Shown here piece by piece: positions 41,988 to 54,150 of a stretch of DNA of 64,000 nucleotides. The notes under the pieces were generated by a model that was not told where the DNA came from, ran no database searches, and saw only the letters and a list, made by a program, of their open reading frames with translations. Numbering within the stretch: position 1 is the stretch's first letter; each line of letters begins with the position of its first letter. The position numbers and the translations under genes were made by a program. The DNA is from Phyllostachys edulis (Eukaryota > Streptophyta > Magnoliopsida > Poales > Poaceae): positions 10,276,441 through 10,340,440 of the forward strand of contig CM070561.1 in NCBI GenBank assembly GCA_036346405.1, in the 5' to 3' direction.

Positions 41988-42663
41988 CACACACGTGGCC
42001 TTAACACACACCCAAACTAGACTGTCCTTGGTTCCAATTTGTTGTTGTTCGATCGCCCGTGGTGAATGTCGACTGGACTTGGCCGTGCCCCATGTAGCAA
42101 GACGTGTTGCAACTACAAAGGCATCAGCAGCAGCACTAGAACAGGCACCCAAGATCAGAAATGCCACCTCCCAAACCTGGTCTCTTTCTTTCTTGCTGAG
42201 TTTGAGTGCGGTAGGTACGAATTGAATTTGAATGCAATACGAATTTCGGTTCCTACTTTAACTCATAGTTTTACTTCTACACAAAGTCTTTTATATACCA
42301 CTGTAAATATATCTATGTAGTTCATAGGGAAGAGTAAGAACTTCATTGTAAATATTTCCTTATATAATGATATTACCTTCGTGTGTCCGTGGTTTTCCCC
42401 GAAAATGATTTTCACGTAAAATTTGTGTTCTAGTTCCTATTTGTATGTGCATTATTTACAGCATTCCTAATGCTTCTTCTTCCTCCCTTGGACTCTACCT
42501 CCCTCGGAACCTTCTAGAACTTCAAGATTCTTCTCTTCTAGCCCAATCAATCTCTGTTCCCTCTCAATTTGTATCCTGAATTCTACTACCATTGTATCTA
42601 GAGATCCCTTGTTTCGAAAAAAAATGTATCTAGAGATGTTGGGTGCTAACACCCCAAGTCTTT
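41988..42663. other. spacer, no gene recognised
   Basis: Contains short ORFs only (for example 41995-42225). AT-rich towards 42460, with no repeats of note. Confidence 0.4.
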
Positions 42664-42991
42664 GGCTCTGTTTGTTTAGGCTTTTTCTTTGGCTTATAAG
42701 CAAAAAAAGTCTAAACCTAAATAAAGATGTGGCTTTTTCATCCAACTTATCAAAATCATAAGTTATTTTAAGCCTAAAAGCCGTAAACCATGAGAGAGGT
42801 GTTTTTTTTGTTTTTGTGGAATGGAATAACTCTTTGCCACTGAAGTTCGCTGAAATTACCCACAAAATGCCATTGTATATAAGTGCAAATCGTTTTGTTT
42901 TTTTTTCCTCTTCCTTCCTCCTACCTGCCCTTCCCTCCCCCAACGCTGCCACCTCCCCTCCCCTCCCCTACCCCAATGCCGCCGCCTCCCC

Positions 42992-43160
42992 TCGTCCTGT
43001 GAAATCTGCTAACCACCGCTGCCGCCATAACCTGAGCTCGCCGGATGCCCCTCCCCCTACACCTGCCTCATCCTCATCCTGTGAAATCCGCTAACTACCA
43101 CCACCACTGCCATAACTTGAGCTCGCCGGATGCCCCTCCCCCTACGCCTGCCTCATCCTC
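42992..43160. repeat. 82-bp direct repeat in a CT-rich leader-like region
   Basis: TCCTGTGAAATCTGCTAACC, continuing through GAGCTCGCCGGATGCCCC to CTGCCTCATCCTCA, is repeated at 43077 with small differences. 42905-42990 before it is C/T-rich (CTTCCCTCCCCC). No coding family is seen. Confidence 0.85.
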
Positions 43161-43916
43161 ACGGCTAGTTGCCCGTCCAACCAAATTTTAGATCTAAAGC
43201 CACCCTTTTTTGGTAGTTTTTCTTGGATTGGATTGTGTAGTTTTAGCCCCAAATTTCTAGATACGAGCTACAACAGGTTTGTTCATGTCATTTCTTTTGT
43301 TTGGATTTGTTCTTATGTACAACCAATAATGATGCCATTTGGTCATAGTAATTTCAGAAGAAAAAAACGATATGTTTGTGCCAATTGAGGTAGCTGAATG
43401 ATATGGTAGCAACACTGTCAGTTCTTTGATTTGTGCAGCAATGAGTTCAGGTATCTGTATAACACTTTGATGCAAAACTGAAATTATAATATGCTCATAA
43501 TGCATACATTTCAGAGATGTGTTAATGTTTAGACATTTGCGATTAAATTAACAACAAATTGATACTACTTTGCAATTGTCGCAGGTGCTCTACTCGGTTG
43601 TCATTTTCAAGTGTATATTGCAATTCATGATGTATCAGGATTCGGTCCTATTTTTTTATTCATGCTAGATGGTTCGTGAACAAATTTGTTCATCCCTTGT
43701 ATGTGAATATGAGTGATGAGAATATATGTTACTGATTGCTACTGGTACTTGTACTTCTGTAATTCATCACTTGCAATTGGTACTTATTCATATGAAATTG
43801 GCCATGTGAATAAAAATATGCAATTATGTGTACTATTGATATGAAATGCACTCATCTCATTACATTTGTATGGTATCGTAAGAGCGAAATCTATTTTGTT
43901 TCATATGTACACTTGC
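43161..43916. other. AT-rich non-coding stretch before the gypsy junction
   Basis: No gene. Gypsy homology begins sharply at about 43917 (DCARKLIYLTSPSGEQ), so the junction lies there. Confidence 0.5.
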
Positions 43917-46900
43917 GATTGTGCCAGGAAGCTCATCTACCTCACTAGTCCCTCCGGCGAGCAGGTTTGCTTTTCGCCGAAGCTACATGGACCGCATCTC
44001 TTCGCACTTGAAGCAAAGCCGGCTCCAGACATTCATGAAGTCCCAGTGGTGTGTGACTTCATCGATGTCTTCTCCGAAGATCTTCTTGGGATGCCACCAG
44101 TTCGAGATCTCGAGTTTGTCATCGAGTTGACGCCCGGTACCGCCCCGATTTCAAAGCGGCCTTACCGGATGCCTCCGAATGAGTTGGTGGAGTTGAAGAA
44201 GCAACTTGGTGAGCTGCAAGAGAAGGGTTTCATCTGCCCTGGCTCATCTCCGTGGGCTTGTCCAGCAATCTTTGTGAAGAAGAAGGACAATACCTTACGC
44301 ATGTGTGTCGATTACCGTCCACTTAATGAAGTAACGGTAAAGAACAAGTATCCTTTGCCCCGCATCGATGACCTCTTCGATCAATTGTCTGGAGCTCGAG
44401 TTTTCTCCAAGATTGATTTGAGAGTGGGATATCAAGTTCGGATCCGACCTGAAGATATACCAAAGATGGCTTTCTCTACTCGTTACGGTTTGTACGAGTA
44501 TACCGTTATGTCTTTCGGCTTGACAAATGCTCCTGCCTTGTTCATGAACCTCATGAATTCGGTGTTCATGGAGTATTTGGATAAGTTCGTGGTGGTCTTC
44601 ATCGATGATATTCTTATCTACTCTAAGAACGATAAAGAACACGCTGCGCAACTGAGGCTTATGTTGGGAAAGCTGCGTGAGCACCAGCTGTATGCGAAGT
44701 TCAGCAAGTACGCGTTCTGGTTGAAGAAAGTGGCTTTCTTGGGCCAGGTTCTTTCAGCGGGAGGCGTAGCTGTGGATCCTAGCAAGGTCAGCGATGTGCT
44801 CTCCTGGAGTCAGCCCAGTTCGGTAACCGAAGTGAGGAGTTTTCTCGGTTTAGCGGGATACTATCGTCGCTTTATCGAGAACTTCTCCAAGATCGCGAAG
44901 CCGATGACTGAGTTGCTCAAGAAGGACAAGAAGTTCTTGTGGTCCGCTGATTGCGAGGAAAGTTTTCAAGAACTCAACAAGCGTTTGACCACAGCTCCCG
45001 TTCTCGTTCTTCCCGATGTCCATCAAAGCTTCAACATCTTTTGTGATGCTTCTCGTCGAGGACTCGGTTGCGTCCTTATGCAAGAAGGCAAGGTAGTGGC
45101 CTATGCATCAAGGCAATTAAGACCTCATGAACTCAACTACCCTACCCATGACTTGGAGCTAGCTGCTGTGATTCATGCACTTAAGATTTGGCGACATTAC
45201 CTAATCGGTAATCGTTGTGAAGTGTATTCGGATCATAAAAGCTTGAAGTATTTGTTCACCCAACCCGATCTGAACCTTAGGCAAAGAAGGTGCCTGGAGT
45301 TGATCAGGGACTATGACATGGATATTCACTATCATCCGGGCAAGGCTAATGTCGTTGCCGATGCACTTAGTCGAAAGGTGCATTGCAATGCCTTGTTGCT
45401 CAAGGAGCAGCAGCCCACCCTTCTGGAGGAATTTCAGCGTCTCAACTTGGGTTTGGTTGAACATGGATTTCTCGCTACCCTGGTTGTGCAACCAACCTTA
45501 GAGGATCGGATTAAGACTGCTCAGCAATCAGACGTTGGGGTGAACCGAATCAAGCAAAATGTCAAGAACGGAACAGCCAAGTGCTTCTCAGAAGATGAGC
45601 TTGGTTTTGTGAGGTTCGGACCACACCTTGTGGTTCCAAAGGACATGGAATTATGGAATTTGATCCTCCGCGAAGCCCATGATTCTCCTTTGTCCATTCA
45701 TCCCGGGGCCACGAAGATGTATCAAGATCTCCGGGAGAGATTTTGGTGGACCCGAATGAAACGGGAGATCGCGAAGTTCGTTGCCGAGTGCGACGTGTGC
45801 CGTTGTGTAAAGGCCGAGCATCAGCGTCTAGCAGGTCTGCTTCAGCTTTTGCCAGTGCCAGAGTGGAAGTGGGATTCGATCGGGATAGATTTTATCACCG
45901 GTCTACCCAGGTCTCCCAAGAGAAATGATGTCATTTGAGTTGTCATCAATCGTTTGACTAAGGTGGCTCATTTCCTTCCTGTCAAGACTGACCTTCGTGT
46001 AGGTCTTTTGGCGGATCTCTACATAGCCCGCATCGTGAGTTTGCATGGTGTGCCGAAGACGATTGTGTCAAATCGTGGTTCTCTGTTCACTTCTCGCTTT
46101 TGCATAGTTTGCTAGAGGCTATGGGAACTCGTCTTTCTTTCAGCTCAGCATATCATCCTCAAACTGATGGCCAGACCGAAAGGATCAATCAAGTTTTGGA
46201 AGACATGTTTCGTGCTTGTGTTCTTTCTTATGGGAAGCATTGGGAGAAATGCTTGCCATTCGCCGATTTTTCCTACAACAACAGCTTCCAAGCCAGTCTT
46301 GGCATGGCACCTTTCGAGGCCTTATACGGGAGGAAGTGCATAACCCCGTTGAATTGGTCTGAGACCGGCGAAAAACCTTTCTTTGGTCCGGACTCGATCA
46401 ATGAAGCCGAGAGTCAAGTTCAGCTTATTCATGATCGTTTGCGCACGGCTCAATCAAGGCAAAAGAGCTATGCGGATCGTTGTCGTCGTGAGTTGAGTTT
46501 TGAGCCCCATGACTTTGTTTACCTCAAAGTCTCTCCTTTGAAGGGCCATCAACATTTCGGCGTCAAGGGCAAGTTAGCTCCTCGATATGTTGGTCCTTAC
46601 CGCATCATCAAGAAGAAAGGAGATGTTGCTTATAAGTTGAAATTGCCTACTGCACTTGAGGGGGTACATGATGTGTTCCATGTGTTCCAGTTGAAGAAGT
46701 GCCTCCATGTTTCAACCGAGGAAGCTCCGTTGGAAACTCTCGATGTTCAAGAATATTTGACCTATCGCGAGCACCCTGTTCACATCCTTGAAGAGGCTAA
46801 ACGAAGAATAAGGAATCGTGCCATCAAATTCCTTAAAGTTCAGTGGTCAAATCATTCTGAGGATGAAGCTACTTGGGAACAGGAAGATCGTCTACGTGCG

Positions 46901-46927
46901 GACTACCCATCTTTCTTTTCCGAGTGA
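43917..46927 (+). pseudogene. Tekay-type chromovirus pol, 5'-truncated and broken in integrase
   Basis: Starts inside the protease-RT linker; 5' LTR, gag and protease are absent. RT runs from about 44100, with FIDDILIYS (Asp-Asp codons at 44604-44609). RNase H begins at FCDAS (about 45039). The integrase zinc region has HPGATK and CDVCR (45696-45800). The first catalytic Asp is in GIDFITG (about 45885). A TGA at 45936-45938 stops the frame. The second catalytic Asp is Asn (AAT, 46071-46073). A frameshift near 46095 follows. The rest (46100-46927) has TDGQTERINQ with the Glu, the GPYRI region, and a C-terminal chromodomain-like end (KVQWSNHSEDEATWEQED). The chromodomain end places it among chromoviruses of Tekay type. 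RT and RNase H are open over 690 codons. Confidence 0.92.
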
Positions 46928-46953
46928 GCTAAATCTCGGGACGAGATTTTTGT

Positions 46954-46967
46954 AAGGAGGGGGGAGG
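46954..46967 (+). promoter_or_regulatory. polypurine tract of the gypsy element
   Basis: AAGGAGGGGGGAGG ends three bases before the LTR start. It primes plus-strand DNA synthesis in this class of element. The preceding CTCGGGACGAGATTTT is also typical of the position. Confidence 0.85.
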
Positions 46968-47997
46968 TTTTGTAACATCCCAAATCTGGATTTGTGTTTC
47001 AAATGTAAGAAAATGAGAAGAAATTAAAACTTTTCTTGCATCTTGAAGTTTTTGCACTTTTCTGTAATTCTTGTAAAGGAATTGTGGGAAATCAAAAACC
47101 TAAACCTCCAATTGACTAAAGTCATGACCTCCTTGTTGAGAATCTTGTGTTCAACCCCTGGAAATATTTTTCCTTGGTTCTAGGGATGCTGTGTGACTCC
47201 TCTGAAAAAAATTCATAATTTTTAGAAATTATTTGATAATTTCTAAGAGGCAGTCAACTCAGTTTGACTCTTGGTCAAACCCTAGGACAAACCTTGAGGA
47301 ATTTTTTGAGAAAAATGCTGTGCATAAAAATCTCTGGAAATTTTATGTAAGGTTAATTCTGGAGCTAGGAATCTCCAATCAAAATTTCAGAATTTTTGGA
47401 GTTAGTTTGCTATATCTAAAAATTCTTCCAAACTCAGCTTTGAATTCAAACCCTAGTCAGTTACTGTTGGACTCGGGTCAGGCTCGAGCCATTTGACTCG
47501 ACCCAACCAACTAACTGCACTCCAGTCGAGTCCCTGTTGACGCGAGCGTCGTGAGCCGTTGGATTTCCATCGGACCGTCCTCGTTCGCGTAAACACTCGG
47601 ACCTCCCGATCGTCACTTTCATCTTGACCGTCCATTTCCGATCCAACCGTCAGAGGTTTGGTCTTGTATCTTTTGGGTCCGGCTCAGCCCACTCGCTGTT
47701 GGACTCAAGCCGTACCTGTTTCTGCCGCTGCCTGGTGGGCCTCGCGTCGCTGGTCATCTCCTTCCTCGGTCGCTCGCTCGAGCACGAGCACCATGGCGTG
47801 GGCAGAGGAGGGCGCAGTGCCTGGTCACCTCCTTGGCGTCCTTAGCAACAGCTCTTAAGCCCGCATTTAATGCGTGCCAGTGCTTTCGGCCCCAAAGTCG
47901 TGTTCTGACCTGCTCCCGTCGCTCATCTTGTCCATGGCAGAGCCATGAACCGAGCCCATTGTTGGGCTTTGCCTTGCTCCCTTCCTTGCTCTCCGGC

Positions 47998-48005
47998 TAT
48001 TTAAG
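47998..48005 (+). promoter_or_regulatory. LTR TATA box
   Basis: TATTTAAG followed by GGCCCCCAAGC and a CTCTTCTTTCTCTT leader is the usual promoter form of grass gypsy LTRs. Transcription would start near 48030. Confidence 0.7.
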
Positions 48006-48879
48006 GCCCCCAAGCTCCTCTTCTTTCTCTTTTCCAGCTCCATGTAGCTTTGCCTTGCTTCCTCTCGGGTTGCTTGTGCTCAAACCACAGAGAGCCCCCA
48101 ATCGCCATTGACGGCCAGAGCAAGCTCTTCGTCGTCGTCTGTGCTCCAGTGGTTCTTCTTCACTTCTGTTCACGTCATTTCACGCCTCTCATCACCTTGA
48201 TCATTTCCCCTAACTCAATTTGGGTTTGCTTTCACAGGAGCCGCCTGAATTTGGGTTTTGATCTCTTCGGCCGAAATCACCCCTTTTCGTCCTCAACTCC
48301 AGTAAGCTGCTCCTCTCTTCAATTGTTTGCTATGGGACCTTCTCTAAGCTATATTGAAGCTAACCCGATGACCCGGTCTTGCTCTTGTTGCTCAGGCCCT
48401 CTTCTCCGTGTCGTCTTCCTCAGCGCCGGCACTGGTCAACGCCACCGGAGCTGCTCCGTCCTCCTCCTTGCCTCTCCAGCGTTCAGGTAGCTCCCTTGTA
48501 GTCCCTAGAAGCTGGGCACCTGCTTCCTTGAACCGCTGCGGAGCTCCCTTGCGCTGTTGTCTTTGGCCGTGCTTTGCACCGCCGCTCATCTCTGGCTCGC
48601 CGCCGTTCTGGGCTGGCTCAGCCGCTGAGAGCACCTCCAGTGGGTGCGCAACGCTATTGCGCACCTAAGCATGCCTTTGGTTACTGCCGCCGCTACCGAA
48701 GTCGCCGACGGTGAGCCTCTCTTTGCACTCGGCTGCGTTGTCGAACGCGTACGCACTGTAGTGACATCATTAGGACATAGATTTCGTCATTAACTGCTAA
48801 TGATTGGCTTAGTTGTCGCTGACATGTGGGGCCCACGTGCTTAAACCCACATGTTTGTGTGCGCAGCGCTGAGCTCAAA

Positions 48880-49205
48880 TCTGGACCGTCAGATCTAAAT
48901 CCAACGGTCTAGATCACCTGGGACTTTCGGACCCCCAAGACCTCCTTGTCAATTGTGGGCCATCCGTTTTGAGATCTGCAGCTCAGATCTCGTTGAACGT
49001 TCGGACCATCCGAACTCAACTTGCGCTCTGAGCCGTCCGTTTTCAGATCAGCGGCTCAGATCTCTTGGAACTTTCGGACCGTCCGAAAGCTCCTCTGCTG
49101 TGGACCGTCGGATTTTAATCTAACAGTTAGCATGCGTGGGCTGTGAGCGCATCCGATCGTCCAGCGCGCTTGGGCCGTCGGATTTAATCTCAACGGCCCA
49201 GGTTT
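48880..49205. repeat. diverged ~45-60-bp repeats of GACCGTCGGATTTAATCT type in the LTR
   Basis: GGACCGTCAGATCTAAATCC, CATCCGTTTTGAGATCTG, GCCGTCCGTTTTCAGATC, GGACCGTCGGATTTTAATC and GGGCCGTCGGATTTAATC recur, mixed with CTTTCGGACC. The same motif is expanded in the third LTR (59440-60600). Confidence 0.75.
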
Positions 49206-51782
49206 TTCCACGTTGAGTTGGTTTAAAGTAATTCCCGAAAGGCTTTATTTGTAAACTAAAAAAGGTATTAAACTTCAAAATTGCATAAGTAATTCTCTGT
49301 AGCTCCTTTTTGAGTGAAACCAAGTTTGTTGGGTTCCTCTATCAGTGTGCTTAATTGTAGAATAGGATTTAGGCATGACACTATTTTTAAAGTTTATGTG
49401 GTTGCATTTTGTTTGTGCTCTTTTGCATATCTTTGAAAAATCATAAAACATGCATCCTAGCTCCAAATGAGGTGAATCAAATTGTGTTGTTCATCTCATG
49501 AGGTGCTTTGTTTACCATAAACATTTCAGGTGCAACACCTCTTTGGAAAATTGTGCTAAAGAATTTGATTTCGGATGAACAGTAACCGATCTGAATTTTT
49601 CAGCACTTTCCAGCCGGCTGAAATTGTTTTGGCCATAACTTTAGCATTGAGCATCCAAATTAATTGGTTCTTGTTGCTAAATTCCTTAAAAATCATGCTC
49701 TTCCTGCTGTGTAAATTTCATGGATTTTGGTGGAAGTTGTCTGTTGAGTCCTTTCGGTGTTCTTCGTTCTTATCAGTTCTTTCCGTTTCTTTCGTTAGGT
49801 TTCGACGAGTTTGTTGAGTTCGAAAGCGATCCTCTGCAGCAAGAAAGCTACCACCAAGGCAAGCAATTTGATCATATTAATCCCATTACTTTCAAAGTCT
49901 AAATATCTTGTTTGCAAAGTGTATGTATGCATGCTCTATTTTATTGTTAACTATCAATCGATTAGTTGATCCTCTAGATGGATAATCTGTAGGTAAATGT
50001 TTATCCTCTACCACTGAGCCTAGGATTAGCTTGCTGTGATTTAGAGCTCGCTGGATGAGCTCTTATCACTTAGTAGTTCTGAGTTGTTCTTTGCTTAGTC
50101 ATGCTTAGCTACTAGGTAGAATTAGGCGGTTATCGACTTAGTCGATAACTTTGATCACACAAATCTTATTATTACCTTATGTCCAGCACTTTGTGCTTTG
50201 TTACTTTGTAAAGTATAAAACTGAAAATAAACTGTTTGAGACTTGGGCATATGGTATGATGGTGTGGTTATCTGGTGTGTGGTGGTATGCCTGAGTCAAC
50301 AAGGACCAAACATCTTGTTACACTAAACCAAGCAATTTTGCGTGCTAACCACACGAGGGGAATATGGGACCTCTTTTGACTAAGTACTTTGGGGTGTGTT
50401 AATTAATGAGTTGTTGGTGGTTGTTGTAAAGAAAAATGTTTGTTGTTGGGAAAGGAGGGGAGCACCCGCAGTTGCTTAGGCTGGGCCGGTGCATCCTACT
50501 CTTCGTGTGGTCCTTAGTGGGAGCCCGTAACGGCGGTCCACTAGGTGATAACCTCCATACATGCGACTCTTAATTAGCACAATCCATTGGAAATGTCTCA
50601 TAGGACTTAGCCGTGTCGGCATACCAAAGATAGTACGCTTAATCTTGTGGCAAAAAGGCGGTCTGACGTGTGGGTACATTGGTACACCTCTGCAGGGTTT
50701 CAAACTATTTGAATAGCCTCGTCCTAGGTTATGGACACGCTTGGGGAAGTCTTTCGAGAGTTAGACTATAACCTTTAATTAAAACTTGTTGTGGGTGGTA
50801 TGAATGGGTAATTCATGCTATTGTTGTGGTGGCTATTGGGTTAGTCACTTCCAGGTTGTTGTTGTCATTTATCTATTGTTACTCGCTATTATTTGAACAT
50901 TAAAGACAGATTGTAAAACTACTTTCAAGTTATTGTATTATTGCAAATGAAAACTTGCTTTATGCTGAAAACGAACCTAAAGCCTTCTCCATTGATTAAG
51001 CTTGCATGTAGCTATGTATAGGCTGTTATACTACACGTAAGTCTTGCGAGTACATTTTTGTACTCATTTGCTTTGCTTAATTAATTGTTGCAGAGGAGAT
51101 CGATCCCCAAGGGATTGATTATCGTGAGACGGACTTCGACTTTGACGACTAGGTTGGTGGCCCGGTCGATTGCCTTGTGGGCTAAAGGCAAACCGTATGG
51201 CTTTTTCTTATTGCCATCTTATGGCTTCTGCTTCCGTTGTTGTTTAGCTCTTTAGCTTGTGTTTGTGGCCGGTTGGCCCTTGCTGTAATAACTCTATTAT
51301 GTATGTCTTTTCTTTAATTAAGTTCTTACTTCGGTTCTGTGCTTGCATAGACCTGATGTATGATTTTGTAAAAGGGTGTGCGTACCGCACTTCTGGGAGG
51401 TACACATTGTCTCGAGGCACGGGATATTTTGTTTGTGATGCTAGAGTCAATTAGAAGACTAAGCATTACAAGCTAAATACCCCGGGGGTCTCACAAAATC
51501 CAACGCATAAAATTTATTGTGATCAATCCCGTGTATTTACGTTTGTGTATGTCAACAAACATGTATTACTTTAGTACATGCCACAAATAGGCCATAATGC
51601 TCAAATACTAGTAAAGATTATGCATGTAATTAAATGAAACAGCCTAAGATATTACACCATAAGAAACCATACATTGGGAAGATAGTATCCTAACACTCCT
51701 CATGAACTAAAGAAATTGCACTAAGATATTGCCCATTGAAAAAAGCCTAAGCCAAAAAACCTAAGCCTGAACAAACAGAGCC

Positions 51783-52509
51783 TTTGGCGACACGACATGT
51801 CTAGCAAATTAATACTGCCAACGAAACCTTAACTGATGGATACAGTTAGCAAGCGTTCGTTATGAGACGACCAGCAAACTACCAGTTTGACGCATAATCA
51901 TATCTCAAAAGCGGATGGAAGTCAACCAAAAGTTATGAACTCATCAGACCTCTAGATGCATTACAGCTCGAAGCTAATACAGCATGCACATGCACTAATT
52001 ACTGTGTATCACCACCAACTGTCGGATCAAAATTGGATGCCTGAGAACTTGTCCGGACGAGAAATCTGCAGCATCAAAATTGGATGCCTAAGTTCCTGAA
52101 ATGCACCTTCAGGAGCTGTGTTAATGATAGACTTATGAACACGTGGTTTGAGATTTGGCAGATTGCTAGTTGTATTCGTTGTTCTCGAATGGAAGTGTAT
52201 ACACTGGTATGGAAGTTTCATTGTTCTGGAATTTATTCTTCTCAATCTCCAAATGTTGTGATTAATTTTAGAACTTGTTTGTTCTTCCTAAGATTCATAT
52301 TTTTCTTGTGCATACGTGCTAATACAAATGAACTGCTCACCAAACACAATTTATTTGTTCTCTAAATGTACAGTAGCTACTAATGTTGGGGAGATATCTA
52401 GTGCAAAAGCATAATTCGGTGCACAAGTGCAAAAACTTTTGATTTTGGTACCAAATCAACTTAGAACATTCTAGAAGTAGTTTGTTGTATCACATTTTAA
52501 AAATTGAAC
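51783..52509. other. non-coding spacer
   Basis: TGGATGCCTGAGAACTTGT and TGGATGCCTAAGTTCCTGA near 52035 and 52081 form a small direct repeat with CATCAAAAT. No gene is seen. Confidence 0.4.
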
Positions 52510-52525
52510 TTCAAACTCAATGTAT

Positions 52526-52848
52526 TTTTTTTTTCGAAAAAGGAGGCATGCCCCCAATTTCATTAGCGAAACTGAGTTTAGCATTAGAACCCCACCAACA
52601 GAAAATAAAACGCACACAAAGGATTGAGACGAGAAATTCGCGACCGAAATCTCCTTACTAAAAGTAAGTCCATACAATCTTGGATACTGATTATCAAACG
52701 ACTTTGTGCCTAACCAGACTTTGTGCCTAACCAAATATCCTCCCAAAATCTTGTTTTCTCTCCATTTCCTACATTCCTCCTACATAAAGCATAGAATTCG
52801 TCTTTGATCTCCATGATCCCTTTCCAAAAATGAGAGTCACCTGGTCTT
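52526..52848 (-). mobile_element. short retroposon (SINE or truncated LINE), minus strand, 16-bp TSD
   Basis: TTCAAACTCAATGTAT (52510-52525) and TTCAAACTCAAAGTAT (52849-52864) flank it with one mismatch. A T run at the left (52526-52534) is the poly(A) tail of a minus-strand copy. Next comes CGAAAAAGGAGGCATGCCCC, a form seen at the 3' ends of grass LINE-type elements. AGACTTTGTGCCTAACCA occurs twice near 52700-52735. No RT coding is visible. Confidence 0.65.
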
Positions 52849-52864
52849 TTCAAACTCAAAGTAT

Positions 52865-53287
52865 CTTACAAGAAACAAAAAATATAAGCTGTTGCACTTG
52901 ATGTTCAGGATTTTTTATGTTAATCTTATATCCTAACCAAAAGCTTTAGCACTTGTGCACCAAATTGTATTTTTGCACTAAATATCCCCTCAGTTTGGCG
53001 CACTTAAATAGATTGTACGTCAAATGAATAGAGAATCTGAAAGCAAATGGCAATGGGAGCTCATAAATATGTTGCCAGCCAGCGGCAGCGGCAGCTATAT
53101 TATATGGCTCGCCCTTCCCATGAAGGCAGCGAGGAGTGATTTAAATGCGGTCTGGAGCGCCGCACATGCAGCTGAGCAGAAGCTTCTCCTCTCACCTCTC
53201 GCTGTTAGGAGCGTTGCCTAATGGCGTCGCATCGTGCTCATACTCAGTACATATTACAATTATGTTGTTGCTGCTACAGGGCACTAA
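52865..53287. other. non-coding spacer
   Basis: No gene. 53075-53230 is richer in GC and codes in short frames only. No repeat was found. Confidence 0.35.
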
Positions 53288-53698
53288 GGGTTTGTTTGGA
53301 TTGAGATATGGGCTCTATGTCTGGAAAAAACTGGTGCCTAGAGGTAGCCTGGAAAGTAGATAATTTTTGTCTGGTCAGGCAAACCTGAAGATGTGGTTGA
53401 AGACCTGGACCTGAAGAAAATATAAAGTTAAAAAATAGCATGAAAACTATATTATATTAGCCCAACAGATTGTTTGGAAATAAAAATAGCATGAAAATAG
53501 TTTAGGGCTAATATTATCTGGCTCCCAGGCGTTCCCAGGCGTTGAAATTGAACGCCTGGGCTCAGAGGGGTGCCTGGAGGGGTGCTGCCTGCCTGTACGA
53601 GGGAGTTGACGAGGATTACAACCAAACAAGTGCCAAGGAGATCTTCGGCAGCGTCCTCACCAGGCTGGGCGTTCCCAGGAACCGAAGCAAACAGGCTC
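53288..53698. mobile_element. Tourist-like element, 411 bp, TAA target duplication
   Basis: GGGTTTGTTTGGATTGAG at the left and CGAAGCAAACAGGCTC at the right are diverged inverted ends between TAA (53285-53287, 53699-53701). The interior has GCGTTCCCAGGCGTT repeats and no ORF of note. A TAA duplication fits PIF/Harbinger. Confidence 0.6.
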
Positions 53699-53701
53699 TA
53701 A

Positions 53702-54150
53702 TGCACTCGTAAATTAATGTAGTATAAATCAAATTTGATTATTGATTTGTTAAGAGTATAATAGACTTTTATTTGTTTTTTATAATTTTTCGTGATGGTG
53801 TTATGGACTTTTCCATTAAGGTTCAAAATATTACTCTTGTGTCATGTGATTCTCACATAGACAATTACAACTCTATCCTATTGGGATTCTACTACTATGG
53901 AATTTACTATTCATACTATCGGGTATAGTATAACTAGATCCTAATAAATCTGAACTATTGGATAAAAAAAAGAATGAATAGCCCGTATTAAATTAAATGT
54001 AATTAAATGGATCGTAAAATAGCTCTATATATTTGGTACACACGTAGGCTCCTTAACCTCCTCGCACACACCAAGCACCCAATCCATCACACCAAACCAA
54101 CTTGTTTTCTCTTTGATCTGAAAGCGATCAGCGAGAGTGTAGATTGATCA
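53702..54150 (+). promoter_or_regulatory. promoter and 5' leader of the GDSL gene
   Basis: TATATAT at 54026-54032 is a good TATA box; a start near 54060 would give a leader of about 90 bases (CACACACCAAGCACCC). Further upstream is AT-rich with no transposon ends. Confidence 0.55.

Larger units (their letters stand above)
46971..51495 (+). mobile_element. 3' LTR of the gypsy element, about 4.5 kb
   Basis: Begins TGTAACATCCC right after the polypurine tract and ends GGGGGTCTCACA. Internal order: U3 to about 47990, TATTTAAG TATA box (47998-48005) with GGCCCCC just after, C/T-rich leader, GACCGTCGGAT-type repeats (48880-49205), AAGGCAAG box (49857), GAGTACATTTTTGTACTC (51047), a TCGATTGCC box (51168), end. 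The same order is found in the LTRs ending at 2891 and 62846. The many 60-150-codon ORFs in the leader show no family. Confidence 0.85.
42664..51782. mobile_element. probable DNA element with GGCTCTGTTTGTT ends, split by a gypsy element
   Basis: GGCTCTGTTTGTTTAGGCTT starts at 42664. At 51763-51782 is its inverse with one mismatch (AAGCCTGAACAAACAGAGCC). Both ends continue with TTTGGCTTA-type sequence and both are flanked by TTT. Without the gypsy insert the element would be about 1.5 kb (42664-43916 plus 51496-51782). The end resembles Tourist/Harbinger or hAT MITEs. The TTT flank is too short to prove the superfamily. Confidence 0.5.

Noticed and set aside
43866..43916. ATG at 43866 as the true start of the gypsy polyprotein
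   Set aside because: Gypsy homology starts abruptly at about 43917 in mid-domain; the ATG lies in foreign AT-rich DNA and is in frame by chance.
48050..48668. ORFs of 86-146 codons in the LTR leader
   Set aside because: Ser/Leu/Cys-rich translations of C/T-rich LTR leader, like those at 205-778, with no conserved family.
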